Shown one piece after another: positions 21,847 through 34,251 of a DNA stretch of 64,000 bases. The position numbers were made by a program, and so were the translations under genes. A model generated the notes under the pieces. It was not told the DNA's origin. It did no database searches and was given only the letters and a program-made list of their open reading frames with translations. Source of the DNA: Oreohelix idahoensis (Eukaryota > Mollusca > Gastropoda > Stylommatophora > Oreohelicidae); the NCBI GenBank assembly GCA_024509875.1, contig JAMPIV010004910.1, positions 10,001 to 74,000 of the forward strand, given 5' to 3'. Every line of letters begins with the position of its first letter. Positions within the stretch are counted from its first letter, which is position 1.

Positions 21847-22926
21847 TTATCTCGTTGGTTATAATGTTGAGAGGAAGTGGAAGAATAGGATGCCTGCTCT
21901 AGATTCTGTTTTCGAGATGGCTCATCGGTGGGTTTACGTTTAGTGCTGGGAAGTTCGGCCATTGCATTGCTATAGCGTTCGGCTTTATTGAGTATGTCTT
22001 CAAGCCTGACTGCCCCCTGTTCAGCCAAAAATCTACGAGTTTCATTCGACAAAGTGGATTTTATCTGCTCCACAAGAACAAGTTCGAGGAGTCCCTCATA
22101 TGAAAGAGGTAGGTCAGATAATTCAATGCACTTTGTCAGATAACCCGTGATACGTGAAGAGAACTGGGGAAATGTTTCCGTGCTCTCTTTTCGGCTGTTT
22201 CTGAACAACTGCAGAAACTTTCGGGCAGTCATCTCAAACTGCTGTAGTAAGGCCTTTTTCAACATGTCGTAATCATGTTGATTCGGTCCCAGCTTTGTGT
22301 ACACGTCATAAGCATTGCCTTTCAGTGACGTTGAAAGTTTGAGCGCCCAGCGGGTACTCTCTAACCCATAAAGATTCGCGAGTCTCTCGAATTTTTCTAG
22401 GTAGCTGTCAATTTTTTCGTTAGGGCTAGGAAAAGATTCTAAAGAAAACGACATAGCAGTTAATTGGGCAGATTGAGTACTGGAGAGGTCCATTGATTGA
22501 GACTGGGGCGAAGACGGCTCTCCGTTAGTCGAAGTAGAGGCGCCCCGACTCTCTAGAGCCTTAAGCGCCAGTTGATGCTGTCTTTCCTTGTCTCTCTCTC
22601 TCCCTGCGAGTTTCCATCTCTGCTTCAATTTTCTTCTGTTCCAAAAGACGTTCTTCCGCTTCTTTCTTATTTGCCCTCTCCTGGGCTTCTCTCCTCTCTG
22701 TTCTTTCTTTCTCTTCCTTCCTCTCAGCTTCTGCTCTCTGTTGCTCCGCCTTCCTCTCAGCTTCGGCTCTCTGTTGCTCCGCCTTCCTCTCAGATTCGGC
22801 TCTCTGTTGCTCCGCGTCATATATTTCCAATTCCTGGTTAATAAACGCGTTTGCAGCTTCTGCATCTAATCCTGCCTCTTTCGCTTCCAGCCTCAAGATG
22901 GACCTCATCTTTATCCTCTCTGCCAT
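21579..22926 (-). pseudogene. gag: Gypsy-3 Gag (one frame break in a GA run)
   Basis: ATG 22926 starts a helical segment followed by a strong Glu/Arg/Lys coiled coil with repeats of EAERKAEQQRA. At about 22600, in a GAGAGAGAGA run, the sensible frame changes; loss of one GA would explain it. The second frame continues through a capsid-like domain (SFPSPNEKIDSYLEKFERLANLYG to about LEDILNKAERYSNAM) and a Gln/Asn-rich region, and ends at 21579. No CCHC knuckle is visible. The pol frame overlaps the last 267 bases and is reached by a -1 change. Confidence 0.8.
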
Positions 22927-23709
22927 TGTTAAAGAATAAGATGAAGTATGCCTAGAGAACTAGTAAGAAGCAACGCGAAAGGGAGGAACTCTGAACCGCT
23001 ACGAGAAAAAAACACAAGTATAAATTTACCTGTGTTGCCTCCTACCTGTACTGTGCAAACTTATCGCTGCTATTATCTGGCAATTAAGGCTCTAAACGCA
23101 AGCGACTATGCCACTAAATGGTAAGTTACACTGGAAAAGAATCTACTTTTACTAACAGTCGAGAAAAATTTATATTAAAACAATTTAAAAGGAAAAAAAA
23201 ATTTTCCCCTAAATTTTAAATCTCTGACAACAAACTCCGTCCCTAAAGTCAATTATTGAGATGAGACGTTGTTAACTACTTTTTAAAAATCAGAACAATC
23301 CGTCTTTAGCTAAGCTCAACTCTTTTTAACTTCAAAAACCTTTGTGACTGTAAAACAATCACGCAATCCCAGCAACTCTTATAAAGAAAGAAATTGAATT
23401 ATCTCCGCCAGAGGATAATTATAATAGCAAATATATTTGTTTATCTGTACTTTCTACTGCTGTGGAGAGAAAACAACCTGTAAATATGCTGTGTGGACAA
23501 CCCAAATACTTAAAGAACGTTTGTCTAGGGGTGTAATTATTTATTTATTTCCCTAATTCACAAAGACAAATCATTCACACTCTACCTAGTTAGACCCAAA
23601 CTAAATCAGACTCAAAATATCTTTATCCCGGCTATGCGATTGCCTCAAATGTAGCTCAAGATCCCAGAACCAGCCCACAAATATGTGTGCATCAAATGTA
23701 TCTCAAAAT
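22927..23709 (-). other. Gypsy-3 5' leader, non-coding
   Basis: AT-rich leader between the primer site and gag. It has no ORF. A block of about 45 bp carrying the primer site is duplicated at its outer end. Confidence 0.7.
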
Positions 23710-23729
23710 GATCCCGGACGAGCCAGCCA
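23710..23729 (-). promoter_or_regulatory. Gypsy-3 primer-binding site, tRNA-Pro-like
   Basis: The minus strand reads TGGCTGGCTCGTCCGGGATC five bases inside the 5' LTR. The GGCTCGTCCGGGAT part matches the tRNA-Pro primer site known from murine leukaemia viruses; the first bases differ by a small insertion or change. A degenerate second copy lies at 23660-23679 within a tandemly repeated block of about 47-50 bp (23645-23684 and 23692-23735). Confidence 0.7.
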
Positions 23730-23734
23730 AATAT

Positions 23735-26170
23735 TGTCGTAAATTTATTTTGAGAGAAAAGAGTCGTAGAAATAGTGGTCCGGTTTAGAGTGGAAAATGA
23801 TGATGGAAAGCTCAGTGATAGAAAATGTAGAGATTTAATAGTTACTTCACAGCGTGCTGGAGGAGAGTAAAGACAGACTTATTTACGACAAATCGTGTCT
23901 CTCAATCTTCTCTTTCACTCTCCTGGTCAAACAATTATTTGCCAGTTTTCCAGACTCGCATCTGCGCGCACACCGATTTGGTGTTTTCAAACACACACAC
24001 GACGTTGATACAAACTATATTAAACGAATAGGGGAAAAGTTGGGCTTTGGGTATATCCAACACACAGAACTAAATGAGTTTATGTGATTTTATTCACTTT
24101 AAACATCAATCACTAAAAATATCAGATATTACATAAATTATCATAAGTACACAAATGCAAATAACAAATTTGGGAGGGGTGAAGAAGATTGGTATCGACT
24201 AAGCCCTTCCCGCTTATTAGACAAAGACAAACCCAGTCCAGAGATAGATAATATCAGGAACACGGGTACGTTAACCTAACAGTAAAGTTAATTACTCTGA
24301 AAGAGGTGTTACCAAGTTAGGTATAAGTGATAGAAAAAAAAAAAACTGTTCTTCCCAGCTGTTCTTCCCTTTACTAAGCAAATGGAAAGGAGGTGGTTTT
24401 AAACAGAGTTAACAAATTATCAACTATCCCACTTAAAGGAACAATGTAGGGTATACAGAAAAGATATATATATTACCAGGTAAGCAAGTTAACAAAATGG
24501 TCACACAAAAGAATTAATTTCCTGTCATTCATACACGCGCTAGCAAAGGCCTTCACTCATCTTGCTCTCACTTACCGATTGTGAAAAAATCTTGCACTCC
24601 ATAGAATAACACAACAGCAGTTACACCTCAAACTAAATGTATGAGTGTTTGTTCAAGTTCTAGCCCCAGATTAGCGGGTAGGCGGTCAGCATATAAAAGG
24701 ATCCCGTAATCGCTGGAAAATGAATCTGTAGTTGTGTCTCTTTTCTTAATAACAGTTTCTATGGGAGGGCACGGTCTCTGATACCGGGGTGAGGATGGTG
24801 TGGTCTATTTGACTATGCCGCTGATAATAAAATTCTTACGCGTGCTGGTACACTTTATCCGTGAGGTATGGTTTAAGCCCAGTGAGAAAACTAGTCACAT
24901 CACTGTTCAGGAAATTATGAATTATCTCTCTGTGTCAGTAAACTAACAAAGCTCGGGCCAGTGTTCTTCTTCCCGTTACGACTTAAGTTGTTTGATGGTG
25001 CGTTAAATTTGTCTTTGGGTGTGCTTTCTTTGCTATAAGTTAGATAGCGGAATTCCAAACATAGAATCGCCTCAAAGATTAAAAATTTACACAGTCTCAA
25101 CAAGTTCTGCGTCAGGGGAACTCTACACACTGTTTATGCTTTGCCTTGCTTAGATTGATTTCTTTATTGCTTTCTTAATGCTGGGATCGCACAGGTTACG
25201 ATCACTCTGTATGAAAGAAAAAAAAAAGACATGTAATATACCGAAAACAAATAACCTTCTAAAGCGCGATGAATTTCCCGTTAAGCCTATAATACACTCG
25301 AGTATTTAATTATGTATTTAATAAACACTGCGCGAATTCTAGTGGTTAAAAACCCACATCTATAAAACTAGGACTTAACTGAATTTATTAATTATAAATT
25401 CCTTCGCGACTTTAAAAGTTAATTTAAGCATCTATTATCTTTTGAAATAATATAATAGATAGATCATTATATATTTACCACTGGAACTATTGAGATGGTT
25501 TAATTTAATAGATTTAAATTAACACAAAATCCATTGAAATAGAATGACTGAACTAGACCACTGATCACTTTACACAATATATATTACCGCTCTGCACAGA
25601 ATAGAAAACACTGCAAATATATATATAAAATCCAGGGGAAAATCTATAACAAGATTTCAATAAAGCTAGTGCTTCTGTAAAGGTCTGGCCAGCGAGTGAT
25701 AACGTGTCTAGTCTTAATGGTCTATTTAGCTAAAATGGAATGTAAGTTGAGTGGGACATGATAAACTTGACAGCTTATTTGATCTCACGAACTTTTGGGG
25801 ATCTGACCGCCAAATCAAGAGAAGAAACCGCACCCTGGTCTTCGTATCTCCGTTCGCTGCTACCCGTTCGCTTTCCCCGTTCGCTCGGTTCCTCGATTGA
25901 CACCGAGACGCGAAAATAGCGGCAAGCAACTGCGTCTCGTATCAGGGACCACTACTGTCTTTGATAACGCCGATAGTCTCCCCTAAAAACCCTCGGTCTG
26001 TCTCTTAGATCTCGTGCCGCCTACTAAATGAGTCCCGGTGGAATGAGTTCTGGCAAACGAAAAGTTACAACAAATGTTCAGGGGTTCTAATGTTATGACA
26101 AGCTAAAAGTCCCTTTAAATCATCCATCATATCAGGGAGAATTCACTTGTCAAACTAGACGTACGTCACA
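23735..26170 (-). repeat. Gypsy-3 5' LTR
   Basis: 2436 bp, the partner of 15938-18368. Differences include a longer A run near 24337, GAACCGCACC for GAACCACACC near 25830, and small AT-run changes. It should contain the promoter for the minus-strand transcript. Confidence 0.97.
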
Positions 26171-26175
26171 CACAC

Positions 26176-26756
26176 TACGAAAACAAAATTCCAGTCACGA
26201 GGAACAAGATTATAGACCACCAAGAGTAGAGGTAGATTAATATATGCAACGCGTGACTGCACACGAACGAAAACAAGGGATACCTGTAAAGGTATTTACA
26301 AGATAGCAAGATGAAACAAGAGAATAAATCACTTAAACACAACAAAAGAATTACTGAATATACACGACAATGTAAATACACACTAGACGAATACGCCTAA
26401 CACCAACAGGGCTTGGAATGTTAAGCAGGGCAGTCGCAGGAAATCCGTCTGCCTTATTCCACCACTAAACAAACACAGCCACACTCTATAGAAAATCGAT
26501 CTAATCCAATCTTTTCCCACAAGTAGGCCAAGAATGGATTAGACTCACCACCCTTCCTCCCTTAGACACACACATATACAATTACACACTAAACTAAACA
26601 ATAACTACACTCAACAATGAAGTGCTGAAAGCTATCTCCCCCACCAAGCACCAACAGATCACTTCAGTGAAAATAAACTATAAGTACAATTATTCTATGA
26701 TGTATCAAGATATATAAATACTAAGACAAACAATAAAAGATCAGATCTAACTAATT

Positions 26757-26758
<2 letters not shown>
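26176..26758. other. Unassigned non-coding DNA
   Basis: A-rich, with no convincing ORF and no recognised repeat. It is the original flank of Gypsy-3. Confidence 0.4.
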
Positions 26759-26845
<87 letters not shown>

Positions 26846-26870
26846 CATACACATACATACACATACACAT

Positions 26871-26964
<94 letters not shown>
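26759..26964. repeat. (AT)n microsatellite with (ACATAC)n core
   Basis: About 80 bp of AT dinucleotides, a 40-bp centre of ACATAC/ACACAT units, then about 85 bp of AT. The minus-strand Tyr-Ile repeat frames across it are artefacts. Confidence 0.98.
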
Positions 26965-26966
<2 letters not shown>

Positions 26967-29030
26967 CCCAAGTCCTACCCAGAAAGTAGAGAAAAGGAAC
27001 GGAACAAAAGGGAAGAAAAAACAACAACAAATCAATAAGCAAGATACAAGAAGCAGATAAAGAAACAGGACTAACCTACTCTAAAAGATCAGATTCATAG
27101 ACAGAACAGAAAATTCAGAATTTAGAGAAAGAAGAAAAAACAAATAAGAAACAATCATACAACATAGCATACAAAAATTACAAACAAAAACTTAACTGAC
27201 GGTCCAGCGGCGCCTGATCAAGAAGCTTCCTCAGCACTGATGATGAATAATGAAAACAGCACAAACGTCACTCACACTTGTATATCCAATCAAAAAAAAT
27301 ATAAGTCCAGAAATCCAGTCTGTGTGCCCGCATAAACAATACTGTCCTTTGGCACGGTACTGCACGCAATATCCAGGCAACTACACTGTTGTACACGATG
27401 CTTTCCCAGCAATGTCCAAAATAGATCATCAACTGTATAATCCAAACAGTATCAATGGGCAGTTCGTTTCACACGTCTATGAGGTATACGAAAGTAGGCA
27501 CAGTTCGTGTCATCACACCGCATCAGGAAACCAGCAGACTTCAAGGTAAAGTAGTACCGAAAGACTCAGGTCAGCAAGCTTCAGTCCTCGTTGGCATTCA
27601 CCCACTGGCAGGGCACATCAGAAGAATGGTAACAGCACGACTTGCACCAGACGTCACTTGGCAAAACTCTGGATAGGTAACGTTCCCAGGTGGGTAGAAC
27701 AGTATGTGAACTGGATATACTGCAGATATTCACACACCCTGGGATGGCGCCAACATATAGACACTACCTATACCACCAAATAAGGACGAACTAATCTCCT
27801 CTGCCGACACACACAGTCAGGCACCAGAGCCCGAGATAATCTCCTCTGCCGACACACATAGTCAGGCACTAGAGCCCACCTAATACCAAACTCAACCCTC
27901 TATCTCCGCTGCTCCACCGGGATCACTGTCAATAAACGACTAAGTAAACCTTGAAATAACTCAAACTGTACTGCCTGAAGCAAGCTGTAATCCTACGCTA
28001 ACACTTTGACATATTTCCAATCATACTTGGGAGCTCTAGAGCAAACAATTACAAAATTGCTTGAGCACCACAGTATCGACGACAAAACTGCAACATATTT
28101 ACCGATTGAAAACAGCAACTTACACTGAGACGCAGAAACTAGGTCAGTTACCGTAATCGAGGTCAACTGACCGTAAACAGTTCACTCCACAGACTGACAA
28201 ACACACTGACTTGCCACTGGACGACCGAAAATAACTCACTACCGTGGCAAAGCAGTAAATATGAAAGCGCCAACACACCGTGGCCTACAGCCTTCTAACA
28301 TTATGTGTGCATAACTCGTTCTGACCTTAATATAGAAAATATAGACACTGCGGCCTATACAAAACGAACAAAACCACAGGCCCCACGGCCTTCAGAATAG
28401 ACGAGCCATCCAGATGTCAAAGACTAGTAATATTGTGGATTTATCACCATCAGCATATGGATCATAATACTAGCAATATCAAGACTCATTATCTAGGAGT
28501 ACGACCACAATAAAGACTAGCTGACATAAACTCACCATAACACCTGTAACAGGTTAAGTTTCCTTTAATAATTATGCACACAATGAAGCCACACACGGCT
28601 AGAAATACATATGCAATACAATGCAACAGAAATGCCAATATCACTTGCAATAATCAACAACTCAATCTATCAGTATCAAAACTCGCGGGTATGTCGTACT
28701 GAGTAAACAACACAATGACTTTCGCTCACCGGCTAAGTCCTGCACTATGATAACGCCACACTTAACTACAAATGACTTCTCATCAATGAATTACGTAAGA
28801 AATGCTGCTAGAAACTACACCACTGTTCTAGACATATGTAAACTAAACTTGACCACATGAATAAATGACAAGCACCCTCAAAGAACAACTATGGCATCCA
28901 TAATCCCAGCAAAATGCTGAAAGGGAACAACACAGCGACCTCTCCGGTCGGTAGCCAGAAAGTCAACTAACTTTCCCCGCCAGGATTCGGGCGCACTTCC
29001 TTCCAAGTCACATGACCAAAACGGGTTTTT
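26965..29030 (-). other. Non-coding, LTR-retroelement-like debris
   Basis: The minus strand has TTGGCGCCATCCCAGGG at about 27721-27737, a primer-site-like sequence starting at TGG, which would make the A-rich sequence above it an LTR. A 45-bp tandem duplication (TAATCTCCTCTGCCGACACA...) occupies about 27791-27880. No gag or pol frame was found on either side. A short + frame (27250-27549) has no recognisable features. Confidence 0.35.
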
Positions 29031-29099
29031 AATTTGTGTCAAGGTTGTCACTCTTCAGCGTAACCAACTTAATATTATGTCGCACATATATACTGTGAC

Positions 29100-31154
29100 A
29101 GAAACCCTCTGGCTTAAATTCAAGGACATCATAAAGACAGCTGCTGCAGAAGCATGTGGTGAAGTCTGACTTGGGAACAAGAGAAAGAGGACACCTTGGT
29201 GGACAGAGGAAGTCAAATAGAAAATAAGAGAGAAGAAAATGGCATGGAAACAATACTTAGGAGCTAAAAACACAGCAGGACAAATAGAGAAATTTAGAGA
29301 ATATGTGATACTCAGAACAGAAGCAAAGAACAATGTACTAGCAGCAAAACAGAAGTCCTGGGAAGAATTTGGAGAAAAGCTAGAAAAAGATGCGCAAGAA
29401 AACCAGAAATTGTTCTATAAGATCCTAAAGAACACGAGGAAGGAAATACAATGCCCTCTCAAATTTATAAAGCACAAGCAAGGCAAATTGCTTACTGCCC
29501 CGAAGGAAGTAATGGAAAGAATATTTCTCAGAACTCCTTGATGGTGAGCAAGGTCAAGCATCAGAAATGATAACGACTAGCACAGAAGAGGAAACCAATG
29601 GTGATGAAGATGACATAAAGATGGAAGAACTGAAGGCAGCACTGGAGAAAATCAAGATGGGCAAAGCAGCAGGGCATGATGGTATAACACCAGAAATGGT
29701 TAAGTACATGGGAGCATCAGGCGACCTATTACTCTTATGGGTCCTACAGGCAGCGTGGTGCAACAAGACCATACCAAAGGATTGGGAGATTGCCATCATA
29801 ACACCAATTTTCAAAACGGGTGACAATCGACAATGTGGGAACCATAGAGGCATATCCCTTAGACATTGTTCCTGGTAAAATCTACTCTAGAATCCTAGAG
29901 CAGAGACTCCGACGCCTAGCTGAGCCACAATTGGATGAGGTCCAGTGCGGATTCCGAGCAAACCGAAGTACTCAAGACCTAATCTTCACACTCAGACAGC
30001 TGAGTGAAAAGGCCCTTGAGTATAAGAGTGAGATCCATCTTTGTTTCATAGATCTGGAAAAGACATTTGACATGGTCCCATGGAGCAAACTTTGGGACTG
30101 TTTGGCAAGGAAGAACATTCCAGCACCTCTGATTCATGCTATACAGAGCTTCTACAAGTCTTGCAGAAATTATGTGAGGACAGCAAACCATAAGTCAGAA
30201 GAGTTCAGGAACACCACTGGTGTAAGACAAGGTGATATCCTGTCACCTTATCTTTTCATACTCCTCATGGACGATGTTATCAAGGCATGTAAGGAGAGAA
30301 CAAGAAAGTATTCAGTGGGGTATTGGAAGATGAGACAGGTCTGTATTTCAGAGCTCGCATTTGCTGATGATGTTGCCCTGATTGCTAAATCAGAGGCACA
30401 TCTCCAATCCAACCTGCAAGTCTGGAAGGAAGAGCTGGAGAAGAGAGGGATGGTCATAAGCAGCTCTAAAACAAAATCCATGGTGATATCATGAGAAGAA
30501 AGAAGACATCAGATTAAGCTGGGAGAACAGGTCCTGGAGCAGGTCGACCACTTTAAATATCTCGGTGCTATTATAGACCGAAAGGGAGGCATCAAAGAAG
30601 AGTTGGCCACTCGAAAAGCAGCAGCTGGGAGACTTTCTTAGGCCATAAATCGAGGATTCCTCAGCAAGAGAGAGGTTGGTAAGAAAACGAAGATGGCTGT
30701 ATACCGCTCCACCTATGTCCCAGTCTTGACATATGGATGCGAGTCATGGGCAGTGACTACAACCCACAAAAGCCAGATCCAAACCTCAGAAATGAGGTAT
30801 CTGAGGAAGTTGGTTGAAGTAACAAGAAGAGACATGGCCCGCAACCAGACGATACGTCAAGGCCTAAAATCCCACCCCCTGCAGACCCAAGTAGAACAGT
30901 CCCAACTAAGATGGTTTGGCCATGTCTGCAGAATGGGAGAAGATCGGCTACCGCGACAAGCATGGGAAACAAAGAGCCAGGGATCCAGACCACCAGGACG
31001 ACCCAGAGTCCGCTGGGAGGACAACATTAGACAATCTTTGAAGGACAGAGGACTAAAATGGAACCAGGCCTGGAGGAAGACAGCCGATAGGATAGTCTGG
31101 CGCTCTCTCTTCCAAACCTCTACACCTCATGGTAGAAGGGGGAACGACTAAGTA
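29100..31154 (+). pseudogene. LINE-A copy 1: reverse transcriptase of a non-LTR element
   Basis: Pieces at 29239-29541, 29567-29878, 29820-30494 and 30693-31151 form one LINE ORF2 3' half: a Lys-rich linker, RT motifs GKAAGHDGITPEM, DWEIAIITPIF, NHRGISL, FIDLEKTFD, GVRQGDILSPYLF and AFADDVALI, then a C-terminal part with LTYGCESW, LRWFGHVCRM and GRPRVRW. Breaks: frameshifts near 29540 and 29870, TGA at 30492, TAG near 30640. The endonuclease is missing, so the copy is 5'-truncated. The 3' end carries an AAGT-type tail (CTAAGTAAGTAA). A related copy lies at 53449-55034. Confidence 0.85.
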
Positions 31155-33449
31155 AGTAATAAACAAAGATGGGAATAAATATAACAATCTTGGAGAAGAT
31201 TTATCAGATGTAGTAATTAAGGGCAGGCCGTATGATAGAATGACTTTTGCAAATGATACGTAAAGGGAATACTTTATATGGATATTTAGTAATTTTCAGA
31301 ATGAGTAGTAGGGGTAACGTTTACTAAAAATGAGATACCTTACATTTGGTTTTGGTTTAAGATTAGGAATTAAACTAAACTAAAATTACGATTGGATCTC
31401 CCCTAACAGAACCTCACAAGGTGACATTAGTGTGTGGGCAGAAATTAAAAAAAAAACCTAACGCGGTTCGAAGAGTTCCTCACTGCATCACTTACCTTCG
31501 TCAGAAGATCATAGACAACCAGAATAAGGAGTAATACTAATGATTCCATTATATGACTGGTCATAAGACTAGGAGTATCTTCTAAAATTAGAAAGTATAA
31601 AACTTCAAATATAGTACGGAGAGCCACAATTCCGGGAAACCTTCTTCCTGTGTCAACAGTTAGGGTTATATATAAATCAGTTAACCTAACCACTTGAGGG
31701 ACGACTACACCTGTACCATGGTGCACGACCTATTACGGGCTTTCTGTGCATCAAAGTGTGGTTGTAATTCTTAACCCACTACAGTTTTTGGCACCAGTTG
31801 CCATAAATCTACGCAAGACACCTACAACAGACGGGTCTTGAGGAACGAACGAACGATCTTTACTGTCAAAGGGTTGAGAACTGGGCACGCAGGCCCGTTT
31901 GACATTCTGCCCTTCCTTTCTCTCATCTTGTATACTGAATTAATTTATTCTCACACGCATTTTACTTATCAATTTATAGGAATTCAACGTTGTAAAAGTA
32001 AAATAATAGCGATTGCTCGTGCTGGTATCTCTGTGTACTTCGCGTTGAATTTTGTTTTGTAGGCCTTTCTTGGAGAATGTTAATTTTAATTTTTCAATTC
32101 GCCTCTGTGAATTCTAGTTTATTTTATTGATCGTATAGTGGTGAGAATTCCCCCTGTGTCGATGACGCGGGTTTAATCTTAATGGACGACAGCAGAAACC
32201 CAGCTCGTGACAACGACTCAGTTTTAATCTTAAATGTTCTTTGATTAATTCTTTTTCACTCTCCCTTCGTTAAGGTTAACTTCATCGGTAACTTGGCAAT
32301 CTTCTCCTGTATAATTCTTTCTTGGAATTAAGAATTAATCCATAAGGGAATTCATGAAATAGTAACTGGATCACTCAATTCAATAACTGGAACCAATGTT
32401 AGGCAACGAACTCTGAACTCCTGTCCAACTACCATAATTATAAGACATACACCATTATAGTCTGTCAATAATTTAGTTGATTTTCTTCTTAACTTGGACA
32501 TAGTCTTTCCCCCATATCGTTTCGGTTATTTCTTTTTTTTCCCCCTTTTGTTTTCTCAGTTTACAACTTCAGATTTTACAGTTATACTAGAAAAAGAAGG
32601 ACGCAAGTTTGTAATCAACCCACAAAGAATGAATGACAAGTTCAGTGAGCAACCTACGCTGATTTTCCAGAAAATCGTTTAGAGTTTAGATGATATCTTG
32701 TGACCTCAACATTCAACTCCGCAAGATTTACGGAATCTCTTGAATCAATTTCCCTTTTAACTTCGCGATTCATTCTCTTAACTGAATATTCTTACTATCT
32801 CCTTTCTTCCTTACGAAGAGTCGATTATTGAAGTCTATCAACTCTACCAACTTTAGAGGATGAGCATGACTTTATATGAAATTTCTCGCTTTGTTGAACC
32901 TCGGCCAGTATGGCTTCGACCTTGATGACCGAAATCTCCTAAATAGCTTTTCATTGATCTAGGCCTACTATGTCGGTCTGCTGAATACTCGAGCGTATCC
33001 CGTAAGTACTAATTTTTCATGACCCCCTTGATTATTGTTGGAGGATTCTACATTCCTTTCGACCGTTATTCATTCTAACCTGACTAGTATTTTATTTCTC
33101 AGCTCTGTAGGTTAACTTCATGTTCTTTCTTCCTTGCGTCTCTGTGTTCTCTGTGTGTCGTCATCGTTGTTCTCTGACGTAGTACGCTATTTTTTATTTT
33201 CTCCACCGTAACCAGCATTGCGAGTATTGCTTTCCTTCTCATAGCCAATCTATTTTTCTCTATTTACGTCATGCCGAACCGTATGTCACTACTCCTGTGA
33301 CACATACTCACATCCATAGTATATAATTAAAATCATGAAATAAAAAAGTGTTGAAAACTACAAACATCATCATTAAATCTTCACTCCATATTATATATTT
33401 ATACGGAAACATAATCACATTGGTTGAGGGGGGGGGGGGAGATTTATAA
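31155..33449. other. Non-coding DNA with one interspersed repeat copy
   Basis: No supported gene. Bases about 31844-32020 are similar to 50487-50655 (shared GAACGAAC, GGGTTGAGAA, CATTCTGCCCTTC, TTCTCA.ATG blocks), so both are copies of an interspersed family. The rest is AT-rich, with a G run at 33428-33439. Confidence 0.5.
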
Positions 33450-33689
33450 TCAGAACTCATAAAGTACCTGTTCTAAAAGTCTACGATTGTATGAATAGGG
33501 ACTGCGGTTGTATTTTAGATTATATGGAAGATAGTTCCAAAGATGAGCAGCAGAGTAAGCTAAGCTTTTCTTGAATAAGTCAAGCCTAGGCTTGAGCACT
33601 AGTGAGCCGCTGTTTTTTTTTTTTTTTTTGCCTGGTGCTCCTTTCGGCGTGTTGTCTTCTGCCTGTTGTGATAGCTTCTTTTCTCCCAA
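33450..33689 (-). pseudogene. LINE-I: C-terminal fragment of a CR1/L2-type ORF2
   Basis: 79 codons ending LKPRLDLFKKSLAYSAAHLWNYL...RRLLEQVLYEF. A helix with ...F..S..Y....LWN.LP followed by ...F+..L...L is the classic extreme C-terminus of CR1/L2-like LINE polyproteins. The upstream part is a Lys run from a poly-T stretch (33613-33630) and not family sequence. The clade assignment is from the motif only. Confidence 0.6.
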
Positions 33690-34251
33690 ACTGAGGTGGC
33701 GCCGTAGGTAGAGTATTTTATTTAATATTTGATTTTTGGTCCACGCACAGGAAAACTGGTGTTATTTTTGTGCATGGGATACCCGGTTCAACCCCATGTG
33801 GATTATAATTTGGGTGCATGGTGTTCTTTATTTTATATAGCATATTTACATCTGATGTTTTTTTCCGTGTTGGTTCTTCTAGGCTGCATGTTCTCTGTCG
33901 TTTGTTGTGACGTTGCCTAATGTCTATTGTTTATGGTGTATCCCCTTCCGTGTTCCCAGGCTGATCTCATTATATCCTGTTGCATTTTGAAGGGTTTGTA
34001 GGTTTTGTTATACTGTATTTTCCTATCTTTTTTTTTTTTAAACTGCATTTGACATTATCTTAAAGTATCTGTGGGATTTTTATTGACTTTTTGTACTGGT
34101 AGTTTTTTTAACTTCTCATATTGGTGATATTGGGGGGGGGGGGGGGTAAAAAAGTGCTTTGTTCTTCCCTTTCTACTGTCATTTGGTGAGGTAGTTATAT
34201 CTTAGTTCTTGTTTTGGTAATATGAAATTTTATTATGTTGTGTAGCTCCCT
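33690..34251. other. Unassigned T-rich DNA
   Basis: No gene was recognised. It contains a 16-base G run (about 34131-34146). Its right end, TGTGTAGCTCCCT (34239-34251), is the left target duplication of the next LINE insertion. Confidence 0.4.

Larger units (their letters stand above)
15938..26170 (-). mobile_element. Gypsy-3: nearly intact Gmr1-like LTR retrotransposon
   Basis: Full element of about 10.2 kb with two near-identical LTRs, TG...CA ends, 5-bp target duplications CACAC (15933-15937 and 26171-26175), a primer site next to the 5' LTR and a polypurine tract next to the 3' LTR. The minus-strand pol order is protease, integrase, RT, RNase H, so the integrase comes before the RT. This is the diagnostic order of Gmr1-like Ty3/Gypsy elements and is otherwise typical of Ty1/copia. 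The near identity of the LTRs and the open pol frame indicate recent insertion. Confidence 0.93.

Noticed and set aside
22572..22869. Leu/Ser-rich plus-strand ORFs resembling membrane proteins
   Set aside because: Complement of the Glu/Lys/Arg coiled coil of Gypsy-3 gag.
26747..27042. Tyr-Ile repeat ORFs
   Set aside because: Translation of an AT dinucleotide repeat.
33690..33830. tRNA-like sequence (GTGGCGCCGTAGG, CGGTTCAACCCC)
   Set aside because: The two parts are too far apart and no cloverleaf could be drawn.
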